Assembly: GCF_004963255.1 (NCBI RefSeq)
Contig: NZ_SUGA01000008.1
Location: forward strand, 1 to 64,000
DNA length: 64,000 nt
Direction: 5' to 3'
Origin: Mesorhizobium sp.
Lineage (GTDB): Bacteria; Pseudomonadota; Alphaproteobacteria; Rhizobiales; Rhizobiaceae
The position numbers were made by a program, and so were the translations under genes. Shown piece by piece: positions 17,284 through 25,380 of this stretch (position 1 is the first letter of the stretch; each line of letters starts with the position of its first letter). The notes below the pieces were generated by a model, which ran no database searches, was not told the DNA's origin, and saw only the letters and a program-made list of their open reading frames with translations.

Positions 17284-18003
17284 TCAGTCCTTCACATAGT
17301 CGCCATCAAATCCCACAAACTTTGTCAGGCCGGCAGCATCGAGCAGGCGGACATGACCCTGGCGGAACTCGAGGAACTTGCGCTCGCGGAGCTCCCGCAA
17401 CATTCGATTCACATGGATCGGGGTAAGGCCAAGGGCGTCAGCGAGATCGTATTGCGTGAGGGGGCAATCAAAGCCGTTGCGGTCAACGGCGCCAACACGC
17501 CGCAGACGCCCCGTCAATTCAAGCAGCAAATGCGCCGTTCGCTCCAAGGCGGTGCGCCGTCCTACATTGGCGAGGTGCTGAGCTATCACAGCACCGTTGC
17601 GCACCAGAGCGTCCATGATGAACGAGAACAGATGAGGCGATTTCATAGCGGCCAGCGTGAGCGTCTTGGTAGGCGCCACCAACACCGACAGTTCGGTTAA
17701 GCTCACGAACGTTTCGACGGTGCCACTTCCATATGATTGAGGCAGCACCACATCACCGGTTAAGCTAAAATCCAAAATTTGCCGCTGTCCCCCAGGTAGC
17801 TCGTGGGAAATGCAGCCCCACCCTGACTCAACGATGTATATACGATCGTTGCTGTCGCCCTGGCTGAAGATTACCGCGTCGGCTGGATATCGCTTGGCAG
17901 CCAACCCGAGCGTCTTCATCAAAGCGGCGTCGTCATCGTTAAGTCCAACGTATGACGAACGGTGCTCGTCCCCTTTCGAAAAAGAACGTGAAGCAAACGT
18001 CAT
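17284..18003 (-). CDS. Crp/Fnr family transcriptional regulator
   Basis: A 239-residue regulator. A cyclic-nucleotide-binding-like beta barrel occupies about residues 30-140 (AVIFSQGDSNDRIYIVESGW), and a Crp-type helix-turn-helix follows (LTQYDLADALGLTPIHVNRM). No FNR-style cysteine cluster is visible at the N-terminus, so oxygen sensing through a 4Fe-4S cluster is unlikely. Many Rhizobiales proteins of this type have unknown ligands. The ATG at 18003 is preceded by a GAGGGG-like site. It is a single gene. Confidence 0.85.
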   Translation of the reverse strand: MTFASRSFSKGDEHRSSYVGLNDDDAALMKTLGLAAKRYPADAVIFSQGDSNDRIYIVESGWGCISHELPGGQRQILDFSLTGDVVLPQSYGSGTVETFVSLTELSVLVAPTKTLTLAAMKSPHLFSFIMDALVRNGAVIAQHLANVGRRTALERTAHLLLELTGRLRRVGAVDRNGFDCPLTQYDLADALGLTPIHVNRMLRELRERKFLEFRQGHVRLLDAAGLTKFVGFDGDYVKD

Positions 18004-18160
18004 CCGTACCCCTCGCCCTCAACTGCCTGTATACCTCCCTTAACCTCATCATGTATATGAAATTTCGCGTGATGAGCAACCTTTTTGAAGGCCGGAACGG
18101 GAAGGCATTGTGACATCGAACCGAGCGCCAACTCTGGCTCAAAACCAGTTGTGGTCCGGT

Positions 18161-18184
18161 TGATACCCGCGAGGTCGGGTATCA
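18161..18184 (-). terminator. Hairpin after the 93-residue hypothetical gene
   Basis: A perfect 9-bp inverted repeat (TGATACCCG at 18161-18169, CGGGTATCA at 18176-18184) lies two bases past the stop of the minus-strand gene. There is no T tract, so intrinsic termination is uncertain. Confidence 0.4.
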
Positions 18185-18185
18185 T

Positions 18186-18467
18186 CTATGACTTACTTCG
18201 CTTAAAGTTCTCTCTCATTGACTCAACTATCTCACTGGCAACCAGACAGCTCCGGTTGTCCGCCTGGTCGGCAGCATTGCGCAAAGTCAGCGACGCGTCC
18301 CTCAGCAGCCCCCTGATCTCCGCCGGCGACAACACTTCCGAGGCCTCGAGTTCCAAAAGGACCGATTCACTCACATGCAGCGCGGCGAGCGCGACCGCCC
18401 GCGGCCTTGTTGCCAGCAACTTCAGGAGATCGCCACTACGCCTGCCTCTCGATTTCTTTTTTGCCAT
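18186..18467 (-). CDS. Small basic hypothetical protein, 93 residues
   Basis: Not recognised. The protein starts MAKKKSRGRRSGDLLKLL, strongly basic, and continues as mostly helical sequence with two Leu/Glu-rich stretches (SVLLELEASEVLSPAEI, SEIVESMRENF). The ATG at 18467 is preferred to the longer frame (18614), whose extra 49 residues look unlike protein. No clear ribosome site. A hairpin closes the gene. It could be a DNA- or RNA-binding helper, but nothing shows this. Confidence 0.45.
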   Translation of the reverse strand: MAKKKSRGRRSGDLLKLLATRPRAVALAALHVSESVLLELEASEVLSPAEIRGLLRDASLTLRNAADQADNRSCLVASEIVESMRENFKRSKS

Positions 18468-18710
18468 CGTCGTCTTAACTACCCGGACAAAAAGCTTCCT
18501 ATTTCCAATATCTTGACGAGTGTGCGCAGTCCAAGAGACCGAGGGTTGGACCCTTCTCTTTAAGGTGTAGCAATGGTGACGGTAACCCAGTTTGCAGCGG
18601 TGACCCAGAGGCAAGGGGATACCGAATTAGCAGTACCTCGTGTTCTTCGGCATTAAAGACATCCCGCTTGGAGATCCGCCGCCGTCGCGAAGCGAGGCCC
18701 CGTCGCTTCT

Positions 18711-21011
18711 TCAGCCGTAGACCTGCTTCGATGAGGGGCTGTCCTTTTTCTGGGAAGGCAGCGGAAACGGTTCGACCTGTCCCTCGGTCTTGTCGAGATA
18801 CTGCGTCAGCGCCGTCACCAGATGGTAGAAGATGCTGGCTGGAACCTCAGTCGCAAGCGACCGACCGCGCTCGTCGATCCTGTCCACCCACAAGCCAAGC
18901 GGTGCGGGATCGATATGCCATCTGAAAAGGCGCGCGACACGGGCTTCGATTTCGGGTTTCAGATCAGGCCCGCCGATATTGTCCAGCGCGATCGCCGCCT
19001 TGACAGCCTCGCATTGCGGCCAGCTGCGCGAGAGTCTGTCGAGAGGCATTCCTTGTCGCGACACGGCCGCATATGCCAGCCCTGTGGCTCGATTCAATCC
19101 GCTGGCAACTGCTGAGGAATAGAGTTTCCTGGCGTAAGCAGCCAAATCCTTTTGCCCGCTGGCCCGCGCGAAGTCCGCGAGCAGGGAGGCCCATTCGAAA
19201 TGATGCCCCGGTTCGGTCCATTGCCCTTTGTCTCCGGGCAACGGCAGCCAGTCGGCGTCAAAATATTCGCCAAGCGTCCAACTTTCCTGATCGAAAAAAT
19301 GACACCGGAAGAGATCGATCACGCGAGCCGCTCGACGAAGATATGTGCGGTCGCCGGTTGCGTCATGCCAGGCAAGGAACGATTCGAGCATGTGCATGTG
19401 CGGGTTCGAGGACCGGACGCCGTTCCAGCCGGGTGTCTCCAGGAAGCCATTCAGGCTGCCATCCTCAAGGTGGGAATCGATAAAATGAAATGTCTCCTGT
19501 GCGAGCTGCAAAGCCGTCTGGTGACCGCATCTATAGGCGTGGGCAAGCGCAAGAAGCACGCAGGAATGGTCGTAGGCATCCTCCATCGGATCGGCCACGC
19601 TTCCGTTGGAATTCAGGGCGCGCACCCAGCCGCCCCGGTCGGTGCGGCCGTGTTTTGCGATGAACTCAATTCCGTGGTCGATGAGCTTGTCGGCGGCCCC
19701 GGCCCAGCCCCGTTCCTTGGCTACAGCGAAAGCATAGATCTGGCGGGCCATCGTCCGCATCCGCTTGGGCTTGCCCAATGGCCTCGCATCGAAACCGAGC
19801 GCTTCGTGAAAGCCTCCATGAACAGTGTCGACCCCTGCGGTCGACCATAGCGGAAGAGTCTCGTTGAAAAGCCAGTGCTCGACGCGCTTGCGCCATGATC
19901 CGCTGACAATGACCCGGTCTTCCGATGCGGTGAACTTCGTCTCTAGTCGCCCGCTTTTCTCAAGTTGTTCCACGACTTTCTTCACATTCTGGCTATGGCT
20001 GACCGGGGCGACGAATATTGCGTCCGGTGTTGCGACCACCGCCACATCCTTCATTCCGATCACGGTGAGCAGCCGACCTTGGCTCCTGAGGTAGGAACCG
20101 TCGCAGTCCAGGGCGATGACATCGCCCGTTAACACGTTTCCGTTGCCGTCCGCGGGGCTGGACTCCAGCAATGATTGCCATGACCCAAGATCGTTCCAGC
20201 GGAACGAAGCCGTCACCATCGCGATGCGCTGCGCATGTTCCATGACGGCATAGTCGATGGATGTAGAAGGGATCGCCGAATAGAAGCCTTGGGGTAAGTA
20301 GAGGCCTGACACGTCGGTCCTTGCTGTCTTGAAGGCCCGTTCCGCAGTATGCCAGATTTCAGGCTGAAACCTGATCAAGGCTTTCTGCATCGTGTCTGCA
20401 CGAAACAGGAAGATGCCTGCGTTCCAGTAGAACCTTCCCGACGACAGATATTTTTGCGCCGTCTCGCTGTCTGGCTTTTCGACAAACCGGGAAACCGCGG
20501 CCGCCCCATCGTCATTGGCGGCAACCTCGATGTACCCATATCCGGTCTCCGGATGAGTGGGCTTGATGCCAAACACGACAATGCTTCCCGAGTCAGCGGC
20601 AGGCATGCCCGCCTCCACGGTTTCCCAGAACTGCGTTTCGGTCGATATCTCGTGATCGGAAGGGACCACAAGCACAAGCGCATCCTTGCCGTGTTCGGAA
20701 ATCGTCTGCAGTGTCGCTATTGCGACCGCCGCCGCAGTATTGCGGCCCAGGGGTTCGAAGATCGGCCTTCCACCGTTCAGTCCGAGCGGACTTATGTCAG
20801 AGATAACGCGTTCGGCATGACGTTCGGACGCTATCAGATAGATCGGCGTTTCGCTGCTCGGCCACGCCTTCAGGCGGCGGACCGTTTTCGCCAGCATGGA
20901 GCCATCCCCCGACAGATCGTGGAACTGCTTGGGATTGTCTTCGCGCGAGAGCGGCCATAGCCGCGATCCGACACCTCCGCTCATGACGAAACTTACGATC
21001 CGGTGTGCCAT
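18711..21011 (-). CDS. Mannose-1-phosphate guanylyltransferase fused to an AGE-family isomerase
   Basis: A 766-residue two-domain enzyme. Residues 1-350 are a GDP-mannose pyrophosphorylase: SGGVGSRLWPLSRE, PKQF, EPLGRNTAAAVAIA, VPSDHEI, FVEKPD and WNAGIFLFR. From about 385 to 745 the protein is an N-acylglucosamine 2-epimerase/mannose isomerase-type barrel (NPHMHMLESFLAWHDATGD, EPGHHFEWASLL, SWPQCEAVKAAI). In most ManC/AlgA proteins the second half is a cupin phosphomannose isomerase; here an unrelated fold sits in that place. It probably supplies GDP-mannose for the polysaccharide. It begins just after a ruined phosphomannomutase gene. Confidence 0.85.
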   Translation of the reverse strand: MAHRIVSFVMSGGVGSRLWPLSREDNPKQFHDLSGDGSMLAKTVRRLKAWPSSETPIYLIASERHAERVISDISPLGLNGGRPIFEPLGRNTAAAVAIATLQTISEHGKDALVLVVPSDHEISTETQFWETVEAGMPAADSGSIVVFGIKPTHPETGYGYIEVAANDDGAAAVSRFVEKPDSETAQKYLSSGRFYWNAGIFLFRADTMQKALIRFQPEIWHTAERAFKTARTDVSGLYLPQGFYSAIPSTSIDYAVMEHAQRIAMVTASFRWNDLGSWQSLLESSPADGNGNVLTGDVIALDCDGSYLRSQGRLLTVIGMKDVAVVATPDAIFVAPVSHSQNVKKVVEQLEKSGRLETKFTASEDRVIVSGSWRKRVEHWLFNETLPLWSTAGVDTVHGGFHEALGFDARPLGKPKRMRTMARQIYAFAVAKERGWAGAADKLIDHGIEFIAKHGRTDRGGWVRALNSNGSVADPMEDAYDHSCVLLALAHAYRCGHQTALQLAQETFHFIDSHLEDGSLNGFLETPGWNGVRSSNPHMHMLESFLAWHDATGDRTYLRRAARVIDLFRCHFFDQESWTLGEYFDADWLPLPGDKGQWTEPGHHFEWASLLADFARASGQKDLAAYARKLYSSAVASGLNRATGLAYAAVSRQGMPLDRLSRSWPQCEAVKAAIALDNIGGPDLKPEIEARVARLFRWHIDPAPLGLWVDRIDERGRSLATEVPASIFYHLVTALTQYLDKTEGQVEPFPLPSQKKDSPSSKQVYG

Positions 21012-21024
21012 GCTTCAGTTCCTC

Positions 21025-21344
21025 TCAGAATGTCTGGTTGTACGCTCCGACCTCTGGATTGCGGCGCAGCACCGCGTCGATTGCCTCGAACATCTGTCGC
21101 CACCGCTCCGAAAGTCGTGACCGGCGATGATTTCCGGGCCGACGCCCATGCGGCGGATCAGAGTGCCGAGACCGATGCTCAGCGCTTGGGCGCCCATCAA
21201 GTTGAGTTCGGGTTCGCCCTCGGAGCCCGGATGCCCGAACCGCCAGCGCGCGTCATATTCCTGGAAACCAGTGGCCTTGATGAGCGCGCTGTTTTCGAAC
21301 GCGAATGTGTTCGGCTTGGCCTGGCTGACTATCTTCAAGGTCAC
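21025..21344 (-). pseudogene. Internally deleted phosphomannomutase gene
   Basis: The first ~78 codons from the GTG at 21344 read like the start of a rhizobial phosphomannomutase (FENSALIKATGFQEYDARWR, NLMGAQALSIGLGTLIRR, IIAGHDFRS). The next bases, in another frame, read SERWRQMFEAIDAVLRRNPE followed by VGAYNQTF and a stop at 21025, which looks like the C-terminus of the same enzyme. The middle, several hundred codons, is gone and the junction near 21110 shifts the frame. The product cannot be functional, so GDP-mannose synthesis needs a mutase from elsewhere. Confidence 0.75.
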
Positions 21345-21553
21345 GGCTACCGCTCCGAAATTGTCGCAACTTTCCTAGCATGGCAGCGTGCCCCGGCCCC
21401 TTCATGAATTCGGGTAGCTCTACCCCCCGGTTCGCGCGCTATCATCCAATAGGTGATACCGATCGGTGATCGAAAGGATATCTCGCCCGGTCATAGCCAT
21501 CAGGTATCGTAGGGTTGGTCCGCATCGGTGCCGACCCTGGTTGTGGCTGCATG

Positions 21554-21889
21554 ATGCCGCTCACATCTCTCGAATTGATTTTTCGGAAGAGTGTCGATGA
21601 CCGGCGCTTCAGAAGCTTGGCACGTGCGCTCGACGGCATTCAGTCGGAGATCGAAAAGGAAGCGGAGCAGCTTCGCCGGGCTCGAAACCGGATGATGGAC
21701 TGTGCGGCGTTTTCCCTCGAGATGGTGGAAAATGGCGAGCGGAGCGAGCGCATGCCTGCCAAGCTCGATACTCTCGCCCGGGGCCTTGAGGCAAATCGGG
21801 CACGAAAGTTGCTGCTGGGGCATCAGATGTCATTGCTGACCACAATAAGAGACATCCTGCCGAACTTTCTCCGTTCTCATAGGGTGTAG
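21554..21889 (+). CDS. Hypothetical helical protein, 111 residues
   Basis: Not recognised. The sequence after MPLTSLELIFRK is charged and helical, with a likely coiled coil (IQSEIEKEAEQLRRARNRMM) and a second helix pair near the end. No signal peptide or membrane segment. Tandem ATG codons at 21551 and 21554; the ribosome site is weak. It lies 144 bases before the copolymerase gene and on the same strand, so it may belong to the polysaccharide locus, but no role can be assigned. Confidence 0.45.
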   Translation: MPLTSLELIFRKSVDDRRFRSLARALDGIQSEIEKEAEQLRRARNRMMDCAAFSLEMVENGERSERMPAKLDTLARGLEANRARKLLLGHQMSLLTTIRDILPNFLRSHRV

Positions 21890-21968
21890 GTCTACGCCAA
21901 TTGGTGGCGTTTACCTTCCCTCGCGCCGGCGTAGTCTTTTTGGATAGTTTAGGATTGCGAGGGCCGCC

Positions 21969-22037
21969 ATGAAGCACCTGTATCAGGGCGTCGTGCAGGA
22001 AGGATTGTCCTTCGTGCACGCCGAAGACGTTGTATGA
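21969..22037 (+). CDS. 22-codon leader peptide overlapping the copolymerase start
   Basis: A short frame encodes MKHLYQGVVQEGLSFVHAED plus VV. It has a good ribosome site (GAGGG, five bases before the ATG), and its TGA overlaps the ATG of the copolymerase gene (ATGA at 22034-22037). The copolymerase start itself has no visible ribosome site, so its translation may depend on ribosomes finishing this leader. Its reality is inferred from signals only. Confidence 0.5.
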   Translation: MKHLYQGVVQEGLSFVHAEDVV

Positions 22038-23902
22038 ACCGCCTTTTCGCCAACCAATGGCCTGTGGTGACCGATCAGCAGGCTAGTGCGGGACAGGAAT
22101 TCATCGGCCTCTCTGACATAACCGGATTTCTGAGACACTACGTCGGAACCATCACGGCCTGTCTTGCGGCGGCTTTCTTGGTGGCATGGTTTTACAATTT
22201 GACCACGGATCCGGTTTTTACAGCCAGCGCGCAGATTCTGATCGAGCCGAAACTGCCGCAACATCTGCAGGAGGGCGGCGAAGTGAATCTGTCACTGGAC
22301 ACCGCCCAGGTGGAAAGCCAGATCGCCGTGATGCAATCCGAGAAGATCGCGTCCATGGTCATCGACCAGTTGAAACTTGTCGATGATCCCAAATTCAATC
22401 AGCCAGAGGCTCCGACATTGCCGGAGAGATTCAAAAAAGTCGGGAAAATCCTTGTCGGGGCTCTTGGGAACGGCACCTGGGCCACATCCCTTCAGCGACA
22501 TCTCGGTTTGAGCGAACCCGATGCGCCCGTGACGCTGACGGAATACCAGAAGTCCCGGCGCAGTATGTCGATTTTCCGCAATGACCTCGACATTCGGAGG
22601 GTGGGCGTCTCGTACGCGATAGACATCTCTTTCACCTCCGCCGACCCCGAAGGCGCCGCTAATATTGCCAACGCGACTGCTAATGCCTTTGTGCATGAAC
22701 AGATCGATACCAAGGCGGAGGCGGCAAAGGAGGGTGGGGCGTGGCTCGAGAAACGCCTCCAGCAACTACGCACACAGATGAACGAGGCGAGGGCGAGGGC
22801 ACAAGAGTTCCGTTCCCGACACGATTACAGCGTGAGCGGTGAGGCCGGTGACGGTATCAATCCCGAACCGACTCTCGAAGAGTTGGAAGTGACTGCAGAC
22901 ACCTACCAGAAGATATATGAAAGCTTCTTGCAGGCTTATACCAATTCCGTAAGCCAGCAATCTTACCCGGTCGCCGATGCAAGGGTGATCACAGCCGCGA
23001 CGGCTCCGCTTTCTCCTAGTGCGCCGAAGCCGAAGCTGGTGCTGGCTTTCGCGGCTGTCGCAGGGCTCATTCTTGGCATTGGCGTATCTTTCGTGCGGCA
23101 TTCGTTCGATTGGACCATACGGTCGCCACGTCATATTCGCGACAATCTGGGAATGGAGTGCGTGGGTGAATTGCCCCCTACGAGCAAGCGGAGGGAATTC
23201 GGAAACGTCGACGAGGTGACCAGGCATCCTTGGTCGCGGTACAGCCAGAGCCTGAGGAAAGCGCGGACGGAAATCAGCCTCGCTGAAACGAGCAACCCGA
23301 TGAAGTTCCTTGGACTAACCGCGGTCTCGAACAACAGCCAGAAGAGTGCCGTCGCAAGCAATCTCGCCACCCTTTACTCGATGTCCGGGCTGAAGACTTT
23401 GGTGATCGATGCCGATGTTCGGAGACCAACGACCACCACACGACTGATCGGGCGCTCCGATGGCCTGGGCATGGAGTGTCAGAATCCCGTTCGATACAAC
23501 ATCGTCCGCGCTCTGGGGCGGCGTTTCGACGTGCTTTCAAGTTTCGTCGTGGAATCAAGAGATCTGCTCGTGCCTAGGAATATGCAGGCTTTCCTCAGCG
23601 AGGTTACCGCCGGCGATCCGGCTGCCCAGGAGCTGGCTGCCTACGACATAGTCATCGTAGACCTGCCGACGCTTGAATCCGGACCCGATGATCTCGTTGT
23701 TGGATCGGTACTCGACGGTGTCGTGGTCGTCGCGGAGTGGGGCAAAACCCATGTCGACACGCTGCGAGAACTCGTCAGAACACTGCAAGCCTCCAGGACA
23801 AAGATATTTGGCGTGCTTCTCACGAACGCACGGGCGATGACGTCCAAGTACCGTGAGGTTGCGACCAGCCATGGCGCTTTCGGAAGCCGGCAAAGCGTGT
23901 AG
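22034..23902 (+). CDS. Polysaccharide copolymerase, Wzc/ExoP-like
   Basis: A 622-residue inner-membrane protein. A first membrane helix (TITACLAAAFLVAWFY, about residues 40-56) leads into a Wzz-type periplasmic domain with coiled-coil segments, a second helix (LVLAFAAVAGLILGIGV, near 340) and a cytoplasmic ATPase-like domain. The ATPase keeps Walker A' VIDADVRRPT and Walker B IVIVDLP, but the P-loop reads SNNSQKSAVASNLA, without the usual GxGK, and no tyrosine-rich tail is present. It should control chain length and export but may lack tyrosine kinase activity. Its start overlaps the stop of a 22-codon leader. Confidence 0.85.
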   Translation: MNRLFANQWPVVTDQQASAGQEFIGLSDITGFLRHYVGTITACLAAAFLVAWFYNLTTDPVFTASAQILIEPKLPQHLQEGGEVNLSLDTAQVESQIAVMQSEKIASMVIDQLKLVDDPKFNQPEAPTLPERFKKVGKILVGALGNGTWATSLQRHLGLSEPDAPVTLTEYQKSRRSMSIFRNDLDIRRVGVSYAIDISFTSADPEGAANIANATANAFVHEQIDTKAEAAKEGGAWLEKRLQQLRTQMNEARARAQEFRSRHDYSVSGEAGDGINPEPTLEELEVTADTYQKIYESFLQAYTNSVSQQSYPVADARVITAATAPLSPSAPKPKLVLAFAAVAGLILGIGVSFVRHSFDWTIRSPRHIRDNLGMECVGELPPTSKRREFGNVDEVTRHPWSRYSQSLRKARTEISLAETSNPMKFLGLTAVSNNSQKSAVASNLATLYSMSGLKTLVIDADVRRPTTTTRLIGRSDGLGMECQNPVRYNIVRALGRRFDVLSSFVVESRDLLVPRNMQAFLSEVTAGDPAAQELAAYDIVIVDLPTLESGPDDLVVGSVLDGVVVVAEWGKTHVDTLRELVRTLQASRTKIFGVLLTNARAMTSKYREVATSHGAFGSRQSV

Positions 23903-24030
23903 AGCAATTCATACGTGAGGATTAGGGCGTAGCCTCTGCAGTATCGCGCTACCTCCTTTGCATTTCTTGCCCGAGAGTTCCGCACTTGGGAGACTGTTGG
24001 CGTCAAACAACTAAGAACAATGGCCGTCAC

Positions 24031-24825
24031 ATGACAAACGCCTTCGAAAAGCAGTCGCACCAGGGGGCGCCGATCTGGGCGCAGTCGGTTGTGCCGGCGG
24101 CGGTCGATAGCAGGGTTGTCCTGAATGTCGTTTCCTCGCGTGATTACGCCAGTGCCGGGGCGGTATTGAATGACCTGTCGAATGTCATTAACGGGGGAAC
24201 GACAAACCCTCCGGTTGGAGGTCTGGTCAAAAGGATCATGGACCTGGTCATAGCCGGGATAGCACTCGTTTTGGCCGCGCCTGTCATGATTCTCGTCGGG
24301 GTGCTGATCAGGATTACGGCCGGAGGTCCGGCGATATTCTCGCACAGCCGTGTCGGGTTCGGTGGACGGCCGTTCAATTGCTACAAGTTTCGCTCGATGG
24401 TCGCAAATTCGGACCAGGTTCTCGACGCATACCTGGATGCCAACCCTGATGCACGCAAGGAGTGGGAAGAGACCCACAAGATCAGGAACGATCCCCGCGT
24501 TACGTTCTTCGGGCGGCTGTTGCGCAAGTCCAGCCTGGATGAGCTCCCCCAACTCATCAACATACTGCGCGGGGAGATGAGCTGCGTGGGTCCAAGACCG
24601 ATCGTCAGGGATGAGCTCAGGCGTTATGGCGATCACCAGGGAGAGTATCTCGCAACGAGACCCGGCCTCACCGGCCTTTGGCAGGTGAGTGGAAGAAGCA
24701 GCATGGACTATGATAACCGCGTCGCGCTGGACAGCCAGTATGTGCGGAACTGGTCGATCTGGCTCGATATCGTGATCTTGCTGAGGACTATCGTCGCGGT
24801 CATGCGGGTCGACAGGGCCTCCTGA
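24031..24825 (+). CDS. Undecaprenyl-phosphate sugar-1-phosphate transferase, ExoY/WcaJ-like
   Basis: A 264-residue initiating transferase that loads the first sugar phosphate on undecaprenyl phosphate at the inner membrane. It has the single membrane helix of the family (LVIAGIALVLAAPVMILVGV) and then the catalytic domain: KFRSM, FFGRLLRKSSLDELPQLIN, GEMSCVGPRPIV, TRPGLTGLWQVSGRSS. The last motif block is diagnostic of bacterial sugar transferases of the polyisoprenyl-phosphate hexose-1-phosphate family. The start at 24031 is the ATG nearest the conserved part; its ribosome site is weak. Probably glucose- or galactose-specific. Confidence 0.9.
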   Translation: MTNAFEKQSHQGAPIWAQSVVPAAVDSRVVLNVVSSRDYASAGAVLNDLSNVINGGTTNPPVGGLVKRIMDLVIAGIALVLAAPVMILVGVLIRITAGGPAIFSHSRVGFGGRPFNCYKFRSMVANSDQVLDAYLDANPDARKEWEETHKIRNDPRVTFFGRLLRKSSLDELPQLINILRGEMSCVGPRPIVRDELRRYGDHQGEYLATRPGLTGLWQVSGRSSMDYDNRVALDSQYVRNWSIWLDIVILLRTIVAVMRVDRAS

Positions 24826-24838
24826 AACGTCGGCCGGA

Positions 24839-25093
24839 TCACTCTTCGTTTCGATTCCGGAAGACCAACAGGGACAGGCCCACGAGGTAGGCGCCGGCCA
24901 AGAAAAATATCAGTATCAGAGATTTGCCCACAGTCACGTAGCCTGGCGATCCCAAGCTATTCCAGGCGACGATTCCGATCACCAGCAGAGCAGTCGCCGC
25001 GAGCAGCGCCGCAGCCCTGAAGCGAAAACCCAGTAGTATCCCTGCCACCGATACGGCGAGTATGCTTGTGAGCACCAATATCTCCAGTGGCAC
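24839..25093 (-). CDS. Small membrane protein, 84 residues
   Basis: Not recognised. The product is almost wholly hydrophobic with three likely membrane helices (ILVLTSILAVSVAGILLGF, AALLAATALLVIGIVAW, SLILIFFLAGAYLVGLSLLV) and a short charged tail (FRNRNEE). The GTG start at 25093 lacks a clear ribosome site. It sits between the initiating transferase and the export gene, on the strand of the latter. It may help assembly or export, but this is only suggested by location. Confidence 0.55.
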   Translation of the reverse strand: MPLEILVLTSILAVSVAGILLGFRFRAAALLAATALLVIGIVAWNSLGSPGYVTVGKSLILIFFLAGAYLVGLSLLVFRNRNEE

Positions 25094-25380
25094 CCGCAGA
25101 ACCGGTTTGGCTTGCCGCGGCAGGCAGTTTCGTCAGGGGTCAAGAGCTCAGCGTGCGCCAACTGATATGCGCCCTCGGAGTGCAAGGCAAGTGCTAAGGA
25201 AAGTGCTTGGGAATGCCGTTCGAAATATCGAAACCAGCTCTTGCAGAGGTTGGCGTTTTCCAACAATGGCCGACGACATCACCATGCGTGACTGTGACCG
25301 ATCATCCAACCGCGACCTGCGGCAAGAACGGCATCGGCCGAGCCGGATGTAGCAACGGGTCGGCGCCGACATAGATCTGG

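Noticed and set aside
18031..18080. CTCATCA/TGATGAG inverted repeat upstream of the Crp/Fnr gene
   Set aside because: The 18-base spacing does not fit a Crp or FNR site; left uncalled.
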